A stretch of DNA of 64,000 nt. It comes from Scalesia atractyloides. Taxonomy: Eukaryota; Streptophyta; Magnoliopsida; Asterales; Asteraceae. Under the pieces are notes generated by a model. That model made no database searches and was not told where the DNA came from. It saw only the letters and a list, made by a program, of their open reading frames with translations. Shown in pieces: positions 43,650-54,100 of the stretch. The first letter of the stretch is position 1, and the number at the start of each line of letters is the position of its first letter. The DNA lies in assembly GCA_947069175.1 (NCBI GenBank), contig CAMTDV010000012.1:39650341-39714340 (forward strand), given 5' to 3'. The position numbers and the translations under genes are program-made.

Positions 43650-43930
43650 AACATTTGCCCAAGTAAAGCTCTGCTGAAGACTAAATGTCCAAGGTATGTT
43701 ATAGCTAAGCTCTGTTGAAGACAAAGCTCTGCTGAAGTCTAAATGTCCAAGGTCTGCTATAACTAAGCTCTGTTGAAGACAAAGCTCTGCTGAAGTCTAA
43801 ATATCCAAGGTCTGCTATAGCTAAGCCTTGTTGAAGACAAAGCTCTACTGAAGTCTAAGCTCTGCTGAAGTCTAATTGTCCAAAGTCTACCAAGGCAAAC
43901 CTCTGCTGAAGATCAAAGCTAAAGGTCTGT
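43650..43930. repeat. 58-bp tandem repeat, about 3.5 units
   Basis: Units contain AAGCTCTGCTGAAGTCTAAA and TGTCCAAGGTCTGC. The last units are shortened. Confidence 0.85.
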
Positions 43931-43969
43931 CAAGGCAAACCTCTACTGAAGACCAACAGAGGATGTATC

Positions 43970-44157
43970 GTTAGTGTTTTCTATCAATCCTTGTATAGCA
44001 GTGGTTAGCTTAGAAGTGGTTGCCATTAGTGTTTTCTATCAGTCCTTTTATAGTAGTGGTTAGCTTAGTAGTGGTTGTCATCAGTGTTTTCTATCAGTCT
44101 TTGTATAGTAGTGGTTAGCTAAGCAGAGGATTTATCATCAGTGTTTTCTATCAGATC
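43970..44157. repeat. About 55-bp tandem repeat, about 3.3 units
   Basis: Units contain AGTGTTTTCTATCAGTCC and AGTAGTGGTTAGC. Confidence 0.85.
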
Positions 44158-44340
44158 CTAACAAAAAACAATGCATAAACGATGTGTATTTCATATAATA
44201 GAATCATTTCATTATAATTGAAGTCTCGGATTTACAATAGTTTGAAATGGAATACGGTTACAAGGAAACGAGTTTCCGAAAATAGAAATACGATACAACC
44301 TTTCTAAAAACGGAAAGTTGCGAAAAAATGAGGTGTTACA

Positions 44341-45610
44341 AAAGTAGTGATAACCTTAGAAAGCTTTCACCATCAAATCCTACACCTACAACCAAGAAGG
44401 CCAAAATATCCCAAACCACTTATAAACCATCTCAAACCACTGCTCAACTGCCCCAAACATCTGTTGGCGTTTCCAAAATGGCCAACAGATGTTACAAGAA
44501 CAACACTTACCACATTACTACCACCTATCCTAGAAACCAGAAAAAGAAAAATGACAACCTCACCTATCAAATCACCCATCAAATCATCTTCTATCAAAAC
44601 CACAACATCCTCAATCCTAGCATCATCACCACCATCATCATCCCTTCCATCTGCAAAACCTCTAAGCCCATCCAGTATTAAAAATTTGCGGAGCTCAAGA
44701 AGAATCATGATAAAAGGATGGTTTTGGAATGAAACCAATGGAAGGAACAAACAACTTCAACAAATTCTATAAGAAGAATACAAAACAGTAGATGCCTTAC
44801 AAGGCTATGCTGCCATGATTTGCATAAATCTATCCCATGATCCCATAACTATTGCAAATCTCAAAAAATTGCTCAGGGAAGATAACCTTAACCATATGAT
44901 AGTGATAGGTAACAATTCAAAGGATTGCCAACTAAATCCTTGCTAGATGAAATAGTAAGGATTGAAAAGTTGAAGTTCTTTCCTAATATTAATCCTTGAC
45001 CCCCAAATTGGAAAAAATGAAAGAAACCAAATGATAAAAGGGCTCTGAAGATAAGAAGAATGAAAGAAGAAATGGTTGCTTCCAACATGGGGATCATTAA
45101 GGCAATGGCAAGATGGGATGGGTCAACAACCTTTGAGAACTATAAAAAGCTTGAAATTAAATAAGAAAAGGATCCCTCATTACCTAAAAAGCCAGAATAC
45201 AATCAACAGGACTTCCCTATAAAAACCTTGGTTAAACCTTCAGAATTTCCATCAGTAAGAAATATCTTAATAGTTGCAAGGAACTTTCTCAAAAGAAGGA
45301 TGAAGCCAAGAGAGAAGATCTAGCTGACACCATCACTGGAAGACATGTGTCCCCAAAATCATCTGCAATAGCTCTGGTCCCAGCAAATTCCGCTGGCCTC
45401 AAAATTCTAAAATGGTAATCTAACAAAGATAACAATGAATTGACATTGCTTAGGGCCAATGGGGAGGTGCAAAAGATCTCAATGAAAAGTGCCTTAGGAC
45501 TAAATATTGAAGATCTGCAAGACCTGATAAGTCTTCCACTGGAAAGGGATTCAGAAAATACTGAGTCTCTGAACTTTGGATTACAATTCAAAGGAAAAAT
45601 CAGAGAATAG
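44341..45610 (+). pseudogene. NAL-1 unrecognised protein, C-terminal part
   Basis: Continuation after the solo LTR. One frame is Ser/Thr/Pro/Lys-rich (KLSPSNPTPTTKKAKISQTT). Further on come DALQGYAAMICINLSHDPIT and a Lys/Glu-rich helical piece near 45,040-45,150 (KEEMVASNMGIIKAMARWDG). Several stops and frame changes. Function unknown. Confidence 0.45.
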
Positions 45611-45673
45611 TTGATGAGAAATAAAGATTGATTAAATAAACATTGTTTTGTCAATATTTGTTCTAGGGGAGAT

Positions 45674-46375
45674 TGTTGGACCTACAAAAAAACAGATGAT
45701 ATTTAAAAGGCAAAACATGAACAAGAAATTAAGAAATAAACAGTCGATGAAGCAATTTCCACTCAAATATAGTGAATTTTGAACACCTATATCAGAGCAT
45801 CTGTTGATAACCAACTAACATCGATTAAAAGCCTTGGAACCGCTTTTCATGAAGAAACAAAGTCTATTCAAAGTCCTAAAGTATGTTGAAGCAAAGGTCT
45901 GATGATGAAGACCAAATAGATGTTTGGACCAAAGCAACTAAGGATAACTTAACAATTGTTTAATGTAACAGTAGTAGCTTTTAGCACTGTTTGGCATAGT
46001 TAGATCAGACATTTGATTCCACTTATGTTTGCAACATTTGTGGAATCTTTTCTGATAGAAATGTTTAATGTCACTAGAAGGGTGATGTCAGCCAATCACA
46101 AACAGACTCTCTACTTAGTATAAATAGATCTCACCTGTTAGAGATTTATTTATCACTTCACACACATTCTCTAATGTACAAATATAGTTTTGTGAGTGAT
46201 CAGGCTGAAGGTGGAGACTGTAGAATCATTTTGTAAACTTTTGTAATCATTTGATTCTAATTAAAAAAAGTTGTTGATGATATTTTCCTACTTATGAATT
46301 TATTATATGAATTGCAATTATAATTCCTTGTTTTAACTTGCTTTAATTCACAAGTGTCAAACTCAGATCCTAACA
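45674..46375 (+). mobile_element. NAL-1 3' LTR
   Basis: 702 bp, TGTTGGACC to CTAACA, preceded by the purine tract at 45,665-45,673. Confidence 0.87.
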
Positions 46376-47270
46376 TATATATATTGTCAAATCTTGAATT
46401 ATACACATATGTATATAGCCAATTTTAAACTATACATATGTGTATATTCAAAAAAAACTTAGGGAAAAGTGTGGTCCATAATGCTTCTCAAGTTTCTTAA
46501 TTAGCCTAGTGTTTCTCACACGATCCTAACCCTATATATATAAATGGGATCAAGAGAAGACATCTTTAAGTGTGAAAACTATGCGAACGACTCTCAACCA
46601 CAAGATCTTTGTGGTTTATGGTTGTGATTGATGCGGTTTCAGTTTTGTAAATAGTAGGGGCCTTGGAACTACAAGGAGAGGTAAAATAGGAATATCCTAA
46701 AAAGGATGCACATACTAATCACACGCCATTTCCACCATAATATTTAATCATCTATAACTTTTTTATACGTGATTATTTTATTAAAAAAGTTATACCATAA
46801 AACCAATGTTTAATTATCTTTCCAATTAGTATACAATTAATATACTTTTTGAAAAAAATGAACTCAATTTTTATGGCGTTTTCAACTAGGTTTTTATGGT
46901 GTTTTTTTTTCTGAACTGGGTGTTTTTATTGTGTTTTTAACTAGGTTTTTTATGGCATTTTTCTAAACTAGGTATTTTTATGGCTTTTTAAATTTGTTTT
47001 TCTGAAATGGGTGTTTTATGGCGTTTTCAACTAGGTATTTTCATGCCATTTTTTCTTAACTATGTTTTCATGGTGTTTTTATTTGGACACCCAATTTATG
47101 TCATATATTTATTATAAAAGTATAACAGTAGTATACTCGTTGGAAAGATGATAAAATACTCGATTTTATGGTGTATTTGAAAAATCACGTATAAAAACGG
47201 GAGTCTAAAAAAGATGGTGAAATATACATGTGACTTGCATGTGCATGGTCTTTGACATGTGAGTGGCATA
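46376..47270. other. AT-rich repeat DNA without genes
   Basis: No ORF of note. A palindrome-like stretch near 46,420-46,450 contains CATATGTATA words. Around 46,860-47,085 a degenerate repeat of TTTTATGGCGTTTTCAACTA occurs about six times. Such sequence is common in non-autonomous transposons, but I cannot define ends. Confidence 0.5.
46860..47085. repeat. Degenerate TTTTATGGCGTTTTCAACTA minisatellite
   Basis: Around six imperfect units of irregular length, alternating ACTAGG and CTGAACTGGG variants. Confidence 0.7.
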
Positions 47271-47519
47271 TGTTGGTACATGTTTGTGACAACAGCTTTT
47301 AGATTTAGGTCTTTGGATTCTTGTTATTAGTGAAACAATAAATGGTTAGCGGGTTTATCTTTGTATTAGTTAGTTAATAGTGATTGGGCCAAACCAAACC
47401 CACATTGGGGGAATGGTAGGCGAATTGCCCCTGTCCAATTGACAGCCCATGTGCATAAAACCTAGCCAAGGTTGCAAACTTGTGTTATATAAACAAGGCT
47501 TTGCATTAGGGCTTAGGTT
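47271..47519 (+). mobile_element. Copia-4, truncated LTR
   Basis: TGTTGGTACATGTTTGTGAC onwards matches the first 250 bp of the Copia-2/Copia-3 LTR. It stops exactly where a second LTR start occurs at 47,520, so Copia-3 inserted here. Confidence 0.8.
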
Positions 47520-47733
47520 TGTTGGTGCATATTTGTGACAATAGCTTAGATTTGGTCTTTGGATATCTTGTAATTAATAAAACAATAAACAGTTAATGGG
47601 TTTAGTATTTTAGTAGTGATTAGAAGTGATTGGGCTAAAGCAGACCCACTTTATACGGAGTGGTAGGCGAATTGGGCCTAGACCAATTTACAGCCCATGT
47701 GGTGAAACCCTAGCCCAATTGCAAATCTAATCT

Positions 47734-47742
47734 CTATATAAA
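47734..47742 (+). promoter_or_regulatory. TATA box of Copia-3 LTR
   Basis: CTATATAAAG, at the position of the TATA box in the Copia-2 LTRs. Confidence 0.65.
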
Positions 47743-47960
47743 GAGAGTTTTGCATTAGGGTTAAGGTTGCTTAGTTAATCACTTTAGAGAGAGTTGAGAG
47801 AGAATTCTTTTGATCTACATTGATTGTAATCATTGTGATTGATAATCAATACAGATCGGGTTTATATTGTTGTTCGTACTCATTTTCTGTGATAATATGA
47901 TCTAGAGGATTCCGCACTCTAGGTTGGATAGACGATTCTATGGAGATCCATACGAATTAG

Positions 47961-47965
47961 GGGAC
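47961..47965. repeat. Target-site duplication GGGAC (left) of Athila-A
   Basis: Matches 61,307-61,311. Confidence 0.9.
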
Positions 47966-49819
47966 TGATGTATAAGAATTTATACATCTTTTAAACGTAA
48001 AATATTCCTTATTAATGCAAAAATTCGTTGTGTTTCATTGATATTGATTCTTATTTGAGTTGTTTGTGAAAATACAGGTTCGGGCTTCGGCCCGGTGAAG
48101 AAACGAAGGCTTTTAGAGCGATTTGGAGCAAAAATGGAACATTTCAGCAAACTGTCGGATATGGCACGACCGTGCCAACCATTGCCACGACCGTGCCAAG
48201 TCTTCGGAAGCCGGCACTATCACGAGCACTATCATCTATCCGCACAAACCAAGCTAGTCCAACACTTGGCACGATCGTGCCAACACCAAGCACGACCGTG
48301 CTCGTGCAATCACAAGTCTTGATCAGCTAGTTTCCGAGATCATCTTAGTCAATTCCGAGTACGGTATCGATAAGCACGACTGTGCCGCACAATGGCACGG
48401 TCGTGCCACCTCAGGGAAATTTTAGTGGGATATTTCTGGATTTGGCATCAAACTTAGTCAACAACTCAGAAAGGCACCTGCCACTTACCAAGCACGACTG
48501 TGCCAAAAGGTGGCATGGTCGTGCCAAATGCCCAGTAGCTTAAGTACGTGAATTCAGCTCATTTGAAGGAGAATTGGAGCATTTGGGTGAATTTCTCTTC
48601 AAGAAGCTGATTTGGAAGCTTGGAGATTGAAGAAGGAGCCTTTAGGAGGTTGTATCACTTGATAATTAAACTCATTTTGCTAATTATCTTGTCTTAAACT
48701 CTAGTATTAAACTTGTTTTCATGCACAATCCATATTGCTTTACATTTGTCTTAATTATCATGAGCCTTCTAGGCTAAACAATTGTGTTGCTTGAATTTTG
48801 TTGAAACTAATGAACACTTTACAATATGGAAGTAGATGTGGTTATTATTGTATGTTGATCTTCATGATGATATTTGATCAAGTTTCTTGGAATGCATGTT
48901 CATGTTTAAAGTCATTATTCTTGAATGTTTGATCATAAAAATTTACATGTAGTGTTGGAAAGCCCATGTAGAGATTATGATTATTGAATCTTGTTAGTTT
49001 ATTGATTTGATTCATAGCATGAAACTAGGAATGGTAATTGCTAACATGGTTAGGATGATGATTTGAATATGAGTATGAATTCTTGCATTTAGATTTGTAA
49101 AGATCTTATGAATGTTTATATGGATTCTATGGTTATGTTTCATGTTGGATTGATGATTTAGGCCAAGGTTATTGTTTAGCATGACCATGCTTGTGATTCA
49201 TGTCAAGAACTTGTTGAAGATATCATTTACTTGAAACCAAGTTAGGGTGATTAATGTGTTGTTCTTGTTAGTTTTCCTTAATTTGTAAAGTTAGGAGTTT
49301 TGACACACACTTAACTTATTATTAAAGATTAACATCAATTTAGCAAGAGAACTCAAAGTATGAATCTTAGGTGATTAAAATGTTGTACATTATAATTTCC
49401 CCAAGATTTATAAAACTAGGAGACCTTGAATGGAAACTTAGTTGAATCTAAAACTTGCATCACCATAACTTTCTATAAAAGTTGTCATATGTTTATTACT
49501 GGATACTTAATTCAAGCAACCTTTCTTAGGTATTGTTCTTGTTAATTCATTTAGTTAATTTTTACCCTTACATGATAGTTTAAAAACAATCAAGAAATCA
49601 ATTAATTCATCGAAACAGGTTTAAAAGTAACAAAAATTTGGTGTTGAGACACCGAGTCCACGGATTGATATCCGGTTCTTACCAGCGAACTATACTACCA
49701 CCTGACGGGTACACTTGCCCTATGTGTGTCTAGTTGGTTTTAAGTAAAAACTATTTTAAAACCTAATCTGTGTGAACGAAAATCATAACAATAAAAATAT
49801 ATTTCATTCACACACATCA
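47966..49819 (+). mobile_element. Athila-A 5' LTR
   Basis: Starts TGATGTATAAG and ends CACACACATCA. It contains about eight GCACGACCGTGC-type palindromes at 48,163-48,525. It differs noticeably more from the 3' LTR than the 3' LTR does from the copy at 62,299. Confidence 0.9.
48163..48525. repeat. Palindrome array in Athila-A 5' LTR
   Basis: About eight sites matching GGCACGACCGTGCC with one or two changes, several arranged in close pairs. Confidence 0.85.
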
Positions 49820-49824
49820 AGTTT

Positions 49825-49842
49825 TTGGGCCGTTACCGGGGA
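49825..49842 (+). promoter_or_regulatory. Athila-A primer-binding site (Asp tRNA, degraded)
   Basis: TTGGGCCGTTACCGGGGA compared with the usual TGGCGCCGTTGCCGGGGA of Athila/Tat elements. Confidence 0.75.
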
Positions 49843-50043
49843 CTCGGTCTTCTTAAGAATGGTTGTGGTTACTTTTAAACCAATGTGAAAAGTATACAAA
49901 GTTTTGTCTAGTTGTTTTGTTTGTCTTTGCATGTTTATTTAAAAAGAAAAGAAAAAGAAAAAAATGTTAATTAATTAGTTATTCTTTTGTTTTTTTTGTA
50001 TACATAGTGCATTGTGTTCATTCTTTTTCCTTACAGGTTGTGC

Positions 50044-51833
50044 ATGTCCTCAACCCCTGTTGCTGAAACCATTGAGCCTTCATCGGAGGCCAGAACGCAA
50101 TCTTCATCGGAGACTGCAGGAGCAGTCCCGCGTGGTGGCCGCTACGATTGAGGTAGACGCTTGGGAGACGACATAATTCACGAGGTTCGGGTAGACATGG
50201 CGGACGAAGAGGAAATGAGGGTCTTAAACGACATAGGAAAACCTTCACTTGAGTGCTTACCTGCGAGCATCAATGCACCCACAATCAATAATAATAATTT
50301 CGATATCAAATCTGATACCATATCGATGTTGCAGAACGCGGTTCAGTTTTATGGCAAGGATCACGAGGATCCTAGTGTCCATATTGCGGGTTTTCTGGAG
50401 GTCTGTGCCACATTCATGATTCGTGATGCATCATTTGATGCAATACGCCTTAGGCTCTTTCCATTTTCCTTACGAGATGGAGCCAAGGAGAGGCTTCTTT
50501 CACTTCCAGCTGGATCTATCACTACATGGAATCAATTAGCTGAGAAGTTCCTTCAGAAATATTTCCCGCCAGAGAAAACTGTTCGATTGAGAACCAAGAT
50601 TCTCAACTTTCGTCAGGACGATGATGAGCCCCTTTACAAGGCGTGGGAGCGGTTTAAAGAGCTCATGAAAAGGTCCCACACCACGGATTGCCCAAGTGGC
50701 AACAATGTTAGATCTTCTACCATGGTTTGGATGGTCAAGGGCAGATGATGGTCGATACATATTCAGGCGGAGACATTGGCACGAAAAATGCCAACGAGGC
50801 ATTTGAGATCCTAGAAAATGCGCCTTGAAGAATCGGACACAGCAGCCAGCAAGAGGGAAGAGTTCTAGACAGGGAGTTCATCACGTGAACGATTTCACCG
50901 CCATTACAACACGAATGGATGCCTTATCTTTGAAGTTTGATCGAGTGATGGAGATCCACTCGAGTAGTTCCTTGGGTGGGGGAGCATATCAGGTAGGCGA
51001 TTTCCATCAGGAGAGGTTTCACACGAGCATGTAGATTTTATGGGAAACCAATACCGACCGTAGTATAATCCCTACAGCAATACTTACAATCCGGGGTGGA
51101 AGAATCACCCAAATTTCGGTTGGAAGTCTGAAGCGTCAAATCAGCATCCACCCGGATTTGCTCCACGCCCACCAGCTCCTGGAGGATACGGTGCACCTTG
51201 GCTTCAGCAGATATTTCCCACCAATGAACCTAGTGTGCAGGATATGTAGTCAACTCTTAGCTGGACAGAATTCCCAAAGAGTTGAAAATGACAAGCGGTT
51301 CAAGGAGTATGACAGTCGTTTTACGATGCACGAGAGTGAGTTGAGAAGCCAAAAGGCTTCTATGCAGACAATTGAAAACCAAGTTGGTCAGATCGCCAAA
51401 ATGTTGTCTGAGGCAAGAAGGGGGCCTTCCAAGCAACACAGAGCCGAATCCGAAAGCCACTACAAAGGCCATCACGTTGAGAAGCGGTAAGGTCTCTGAG
51501 CCCGTCACTTTGGTGGTTCCAATTAAGCCGATTGATGACGAGATTGTTGAGGAGATTGAGGCTAAGTCTCCGGGAGAGGTGCAACTGAGGCGAGACCCAG
51601 CAAGTACAGCACGTCCCAAGGAGCCAGTGAGAGAGTATGTCCCTCCCGTTCCATATCTTGGGAGGTTGAAGAAGCAGAGGATGGAAGAACACTACGGTAA
51701 ATTCCTTGAGCTTTTCAAGCAACTTCACATAAATTTACCGTTTGTCAAGGCACTTGCTCAAATGCCTAAGTATGCCAAGTTTCTGAAAGATATTCTATCT
51801 AACAAAAAGAACATGAGGAACTTTCACATGTGA
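50044..51833 (+). pseudogene. Athila-A gag
   Basis: ATG at 50,044 starts MSSTPVAETIEPSSEARTQS. An in-frame TGA at 50,149 falls between RYD and GRRLGDD, where an Arg codon CGA is likely. The capsid core has FLEVCATFMIRDASFDAIRL, WNQLAEKFLQKYFPP and FRQDDDEPLYKAWERFKELM. After a frameshift near 50,700, DTYSGGDIGTKNANEAFEIL follows. ENQVGQIAKMLSEARRG, NTEPNPKATTKAITLRSGK and YGKFLELFKQLHINLPFVKA are the characteristic Athila segments leading into protease. At least three frame changes. Confidence 0.92.
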
Positions 51834-52224
51834 CATTGAATGAGGAGTGTTCAGCAGTTCTTCAGAACAAACTACCACAGAAAATGAGTGACCCCGGGAG
51901 TTTCACTATCCCATGCTTGATTGGTAGTTTGTCAGTCAGCAATGCTCTAGCTGATCTTGGAGCCAGCATAAACCTCATGCCATATGCGGTTTTTGCTAAG
52001 CTGGACTTGGGAGAGCAAAACCTACTCGTATGAGCATTCAGCTAGCTAACCGTTCAGTGAAGTATCCTCGAGGCATAGTAGAGAACATGCTGGTGAAGAT
52101 TGACAAGTTTATCTTTCTTGTTGATTTTGTGATTTTGGATATGGATGAAGACAAGACTGTTCCTCTTATCTTAGGTCGGCCATTCCTTGCCACTGCTGTC
52201 GTTAATCGATGTCTGTACCGGTAG
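51834..52224 (+). pseudogene. Athila-A aspartic protease
   Basis: LADLGASINLMPYAVFAKLD holds the D-L-G-A-S active site typical of Athila. FVILDMDEDKTVPLILGRPF follows, with the I-L-G-R flap end. A one-base shift near 52,025 splits the domain. Confidence 0.9.
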
Positions 52225-52654
52225 ACTTACTCTTAGGGTAGATGATGAGGAGGTAACCTTGATATTGGGAAATCCATGCAGCACCCATAGAGCCATGATG
52301 ATACACTCTACTTAATTGAGACTATTGACACATATGTGAGTGATCATCTTCGTAGCACGTTTGAGGAGGATGTTGTGGATACACAGTTACTTGGAAGAGA
52401 GACTTTAGTTCACCTGTTGTGAACCAGTTAGTCAAGGAGATGACCTGTCTTATAGGTCATGTAGCTCCCCCACATCCCGAAGTTTTTGAGGTTGTGGATC
52501 GCATTACTGAGCCTAAAGCACGCCCTTCGGTTGAGGATCCACCTGCGTTGAGCTTAAGGAGCTTCCAGATCACTTGGAGTATGCTTTCTTGGAGGGTGCA
52601 ACTCATTTGCCCGTCATCATTTCTGCTGGGTTATCTGAAGAAGAGAAGGATTGA
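52225..52654 (+). pseudogene. Athila-A protease-RT linker
   Basis: Frame-broken acidic linker with short open pieces such as PKARPSVEDPPALSL. Identified by position; no domain is seen. Confidence 0.6.
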
Positions 52655-53509
52655 TTGCTTGAAGTTTTGAATCAGCATAAAAAGGCGATCGCATGGAAGA
52701 TCATGGATATAATAGTAATCAATCCATCCTTTTGTACCCACAAGATCTTGATGGAGGAGGACTTTAAACCTGTAGTGCAGCATCAGAGGCGCTTAAATCC
52801 GAACATGCAGGATGTTGTGAAGAAGGAAGTCATCAAATTGCTTGATGCAGGTCTGATATATCCGATTTCTGATTCGCCGTGGGTCAGTCCAGTGCAGGTA
52901 GTCCCGAAGAAAGGAGGGATGACAGTGGTGACCAATGAGAAGAACGAGTTGATTCCTACTCGTACTGTCACCGGGTGGAGAGTTTGCATCGACTATCGCA
53001 AGTTCAATGATGCCACGAGGAAATATCACTTTCCACTCTCGTTCATTGATCAAATGTTAGAGAGGCTTTCAGGGAGGATGTTTTATTGTTTCCTTGATGG
53101 TTTCTCTGGCTACTTCCAGATTCCCATCTCTCCTGAGGATTAGGAGAAGACGACATTCACATGTCCCTATGGCACATTTGCCTATCGGTGAATGCCCTTT
53201 GGACTGTGCAATGCCCCAGCCACATTTCAAAGATGCATGGTGGCTATCTTTCATGACATGATCGAGGATTCCATGGAGGTCTTCATGGATGATTTTTCTA
53301 TATTCGGGAGTTCTTTCGATCATTATCTTGGGAATCTGAAGAGAATGTTGGCCAGGTGTGAAGAAGCCAACCTTGTTCTGAACTGGGAAAAATGCCATTT
53401 TATGGTAAAGGAGGGCATTGTGCTTGGGCACAAGATTTCACAGCTGGGTCTCGAGGTTGATCGAGCTAAATTTGAGACTATTTCTAAGCTCTGCTACCCA
53501 CATCCGTGA
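52655..53509 (+). pseudogene. Athila-A reverse transcriptase
   Basis: RVT_1 type. Segments include VIKLLDAGLIYPISDSPWVS, VQVVPKKGGM, WRVCIDYRKFNDATRKYHFP and RMFYCFLDGFSGYFQIPI (first catalytic Asp). Stops at 53,141 (TAG) and 53,189-53,191 (TGA) come before MPFGLCNAPATFQRCM. VFMDDFSIFGSSFD is the catalytic box, with Met-Asp-Asp as usual for Athila. The expected residues at the two stops are Gln and Arg, each one C-to-T change away. Confidence 0.93.
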
Positions 53510-54100
53510 AGTCTATCAGGAGCTTTCTTGGTCATGCAGGTTTTTACCAGCGATTCATAAAGGACTTTTCCAAAATCGCCCATCCGATGACCCAGCTTCT
53601 CGAGAAGGATGCCCAGTTTGTTTTCTCCGATGAATGCCTGAAGGCATTCGAGCTGTTAAAGGAAAAATTAGTGAATGCCCCAATCATGGTAGCTCCCGAC
53701 TGGGATTTACCATTTGAGTTGATGTGCGATGCGAGTGATTTCGCAGTCGGGGCCGTCTTGGGTCAGAGGAGAGATAAGCATTTTCATCCGATTTACTATG
53801 CGAGCAACACCTTAAACGACGCTCAGGAGCACTATACCATGACAGAAACCGAGCTCTTAGTCGTAGTCTTTGCATTCGACAACTTTCGATCTTATCTCAT
53901 CCTCTCCAAGACCATCGTGTACACGGATCATGCAGCACTTTGATATCTCTTCAGCAAGCAAGACGCTAAACCTAGGTTGATTCGATGGATTCTTTTCCTG
54001 CAAGAGTTCGACATTGAGATCCGTGACAAGAAGGGGGCCGAAAACTTAGAAGCTGATCATTTGCCCCGGCTTGAGCAGTTCGAGGGAAAAGAAATTCGTG
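53506..54100 (+). pseudogene. Athila-A RNase H
   Basis: IRSFLGHAGFYQRFIKDFSK follows a one-base slip from RT. MCDASDFAVGAVLGQRRDKH carries the catalytic Asp. TETELLVVVFAFDNFRSYLI and VYTDHAALYLF (interrupted by TGA at 53,941 in place of Arg) complete the domain. It runs to the LEADHLPRLE junction with integrase. Confidence 0.92.

Larger units (their letters stand above)
43530..44163 (+). mobile_element. NAL-like 3' fragment: purine tract and LTR
   Basis: AGGGGAGAT, the same purine tract as NAL-1, is followed by TGTTGGAATTG (43,572) and a 592-bp LTR ending GATCCTAACA. It contains two tandem arrays. The left limit is approximate; the fragment is 5'-truncated. Confidence 0.6.
40975..44340 (-). 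mobile_element. Solo gypsy LTR inserted in NAL-1
   Basis: TGTCACACCC at the left and AGGTGTTACA at the right. Read on the minus strand it begins TGTAACACCTC, as in Tekay-like LTRs. Flanking bases GAAGT and AAAGT form a one-mismatch duplication. No primer site or coding sequence, so it is a solo LTR, enlarged by a nested fragment (about 43,530-44,163) and an AT repeat. No gene is seen from 41,000 to 43,100. Confidence 0.72.
38139..46375 (+). mobile_element. NAL-1, non-autonomous LTR element with an unrecognised protein
   Basis: LTRs at 38,139-38,836 and 45,674-46,375 share TGTTGGACCTAC starts and end in ATAACA or CTAACA. A primer-site-like GCTGATATCGGAGC follows the left LTR, and a purine tract AGGGGAGAT precedes the right. 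Flanking five bases are TATGT and TATAT, a one-mismatch duplication. Removing the nested solo LTR leaves an interior of about 3.5 kb without protease, integrase or RT. Confidence 0.82.

Noticed and set aside
44373..44750. 125-codon minus-strand frame in NAL-1
   Set aside because: Low-complexity, opposite to the element and in a region where the plus strand has a Ser/Thr/Pro-rich frame; nothing supports expression.
46376..47270. Helitron
   Set aside because: Sequence style is suggestive, but I could not find a TC start, a CTRR end with hairpin, or Rep/helicase sequence.
53684..53875. Minus-strand open frames opposite Athila RT, RNase H and integrase
   Set aside because: They are antisense shadows of a coding region with clear motifs on the plus strand.
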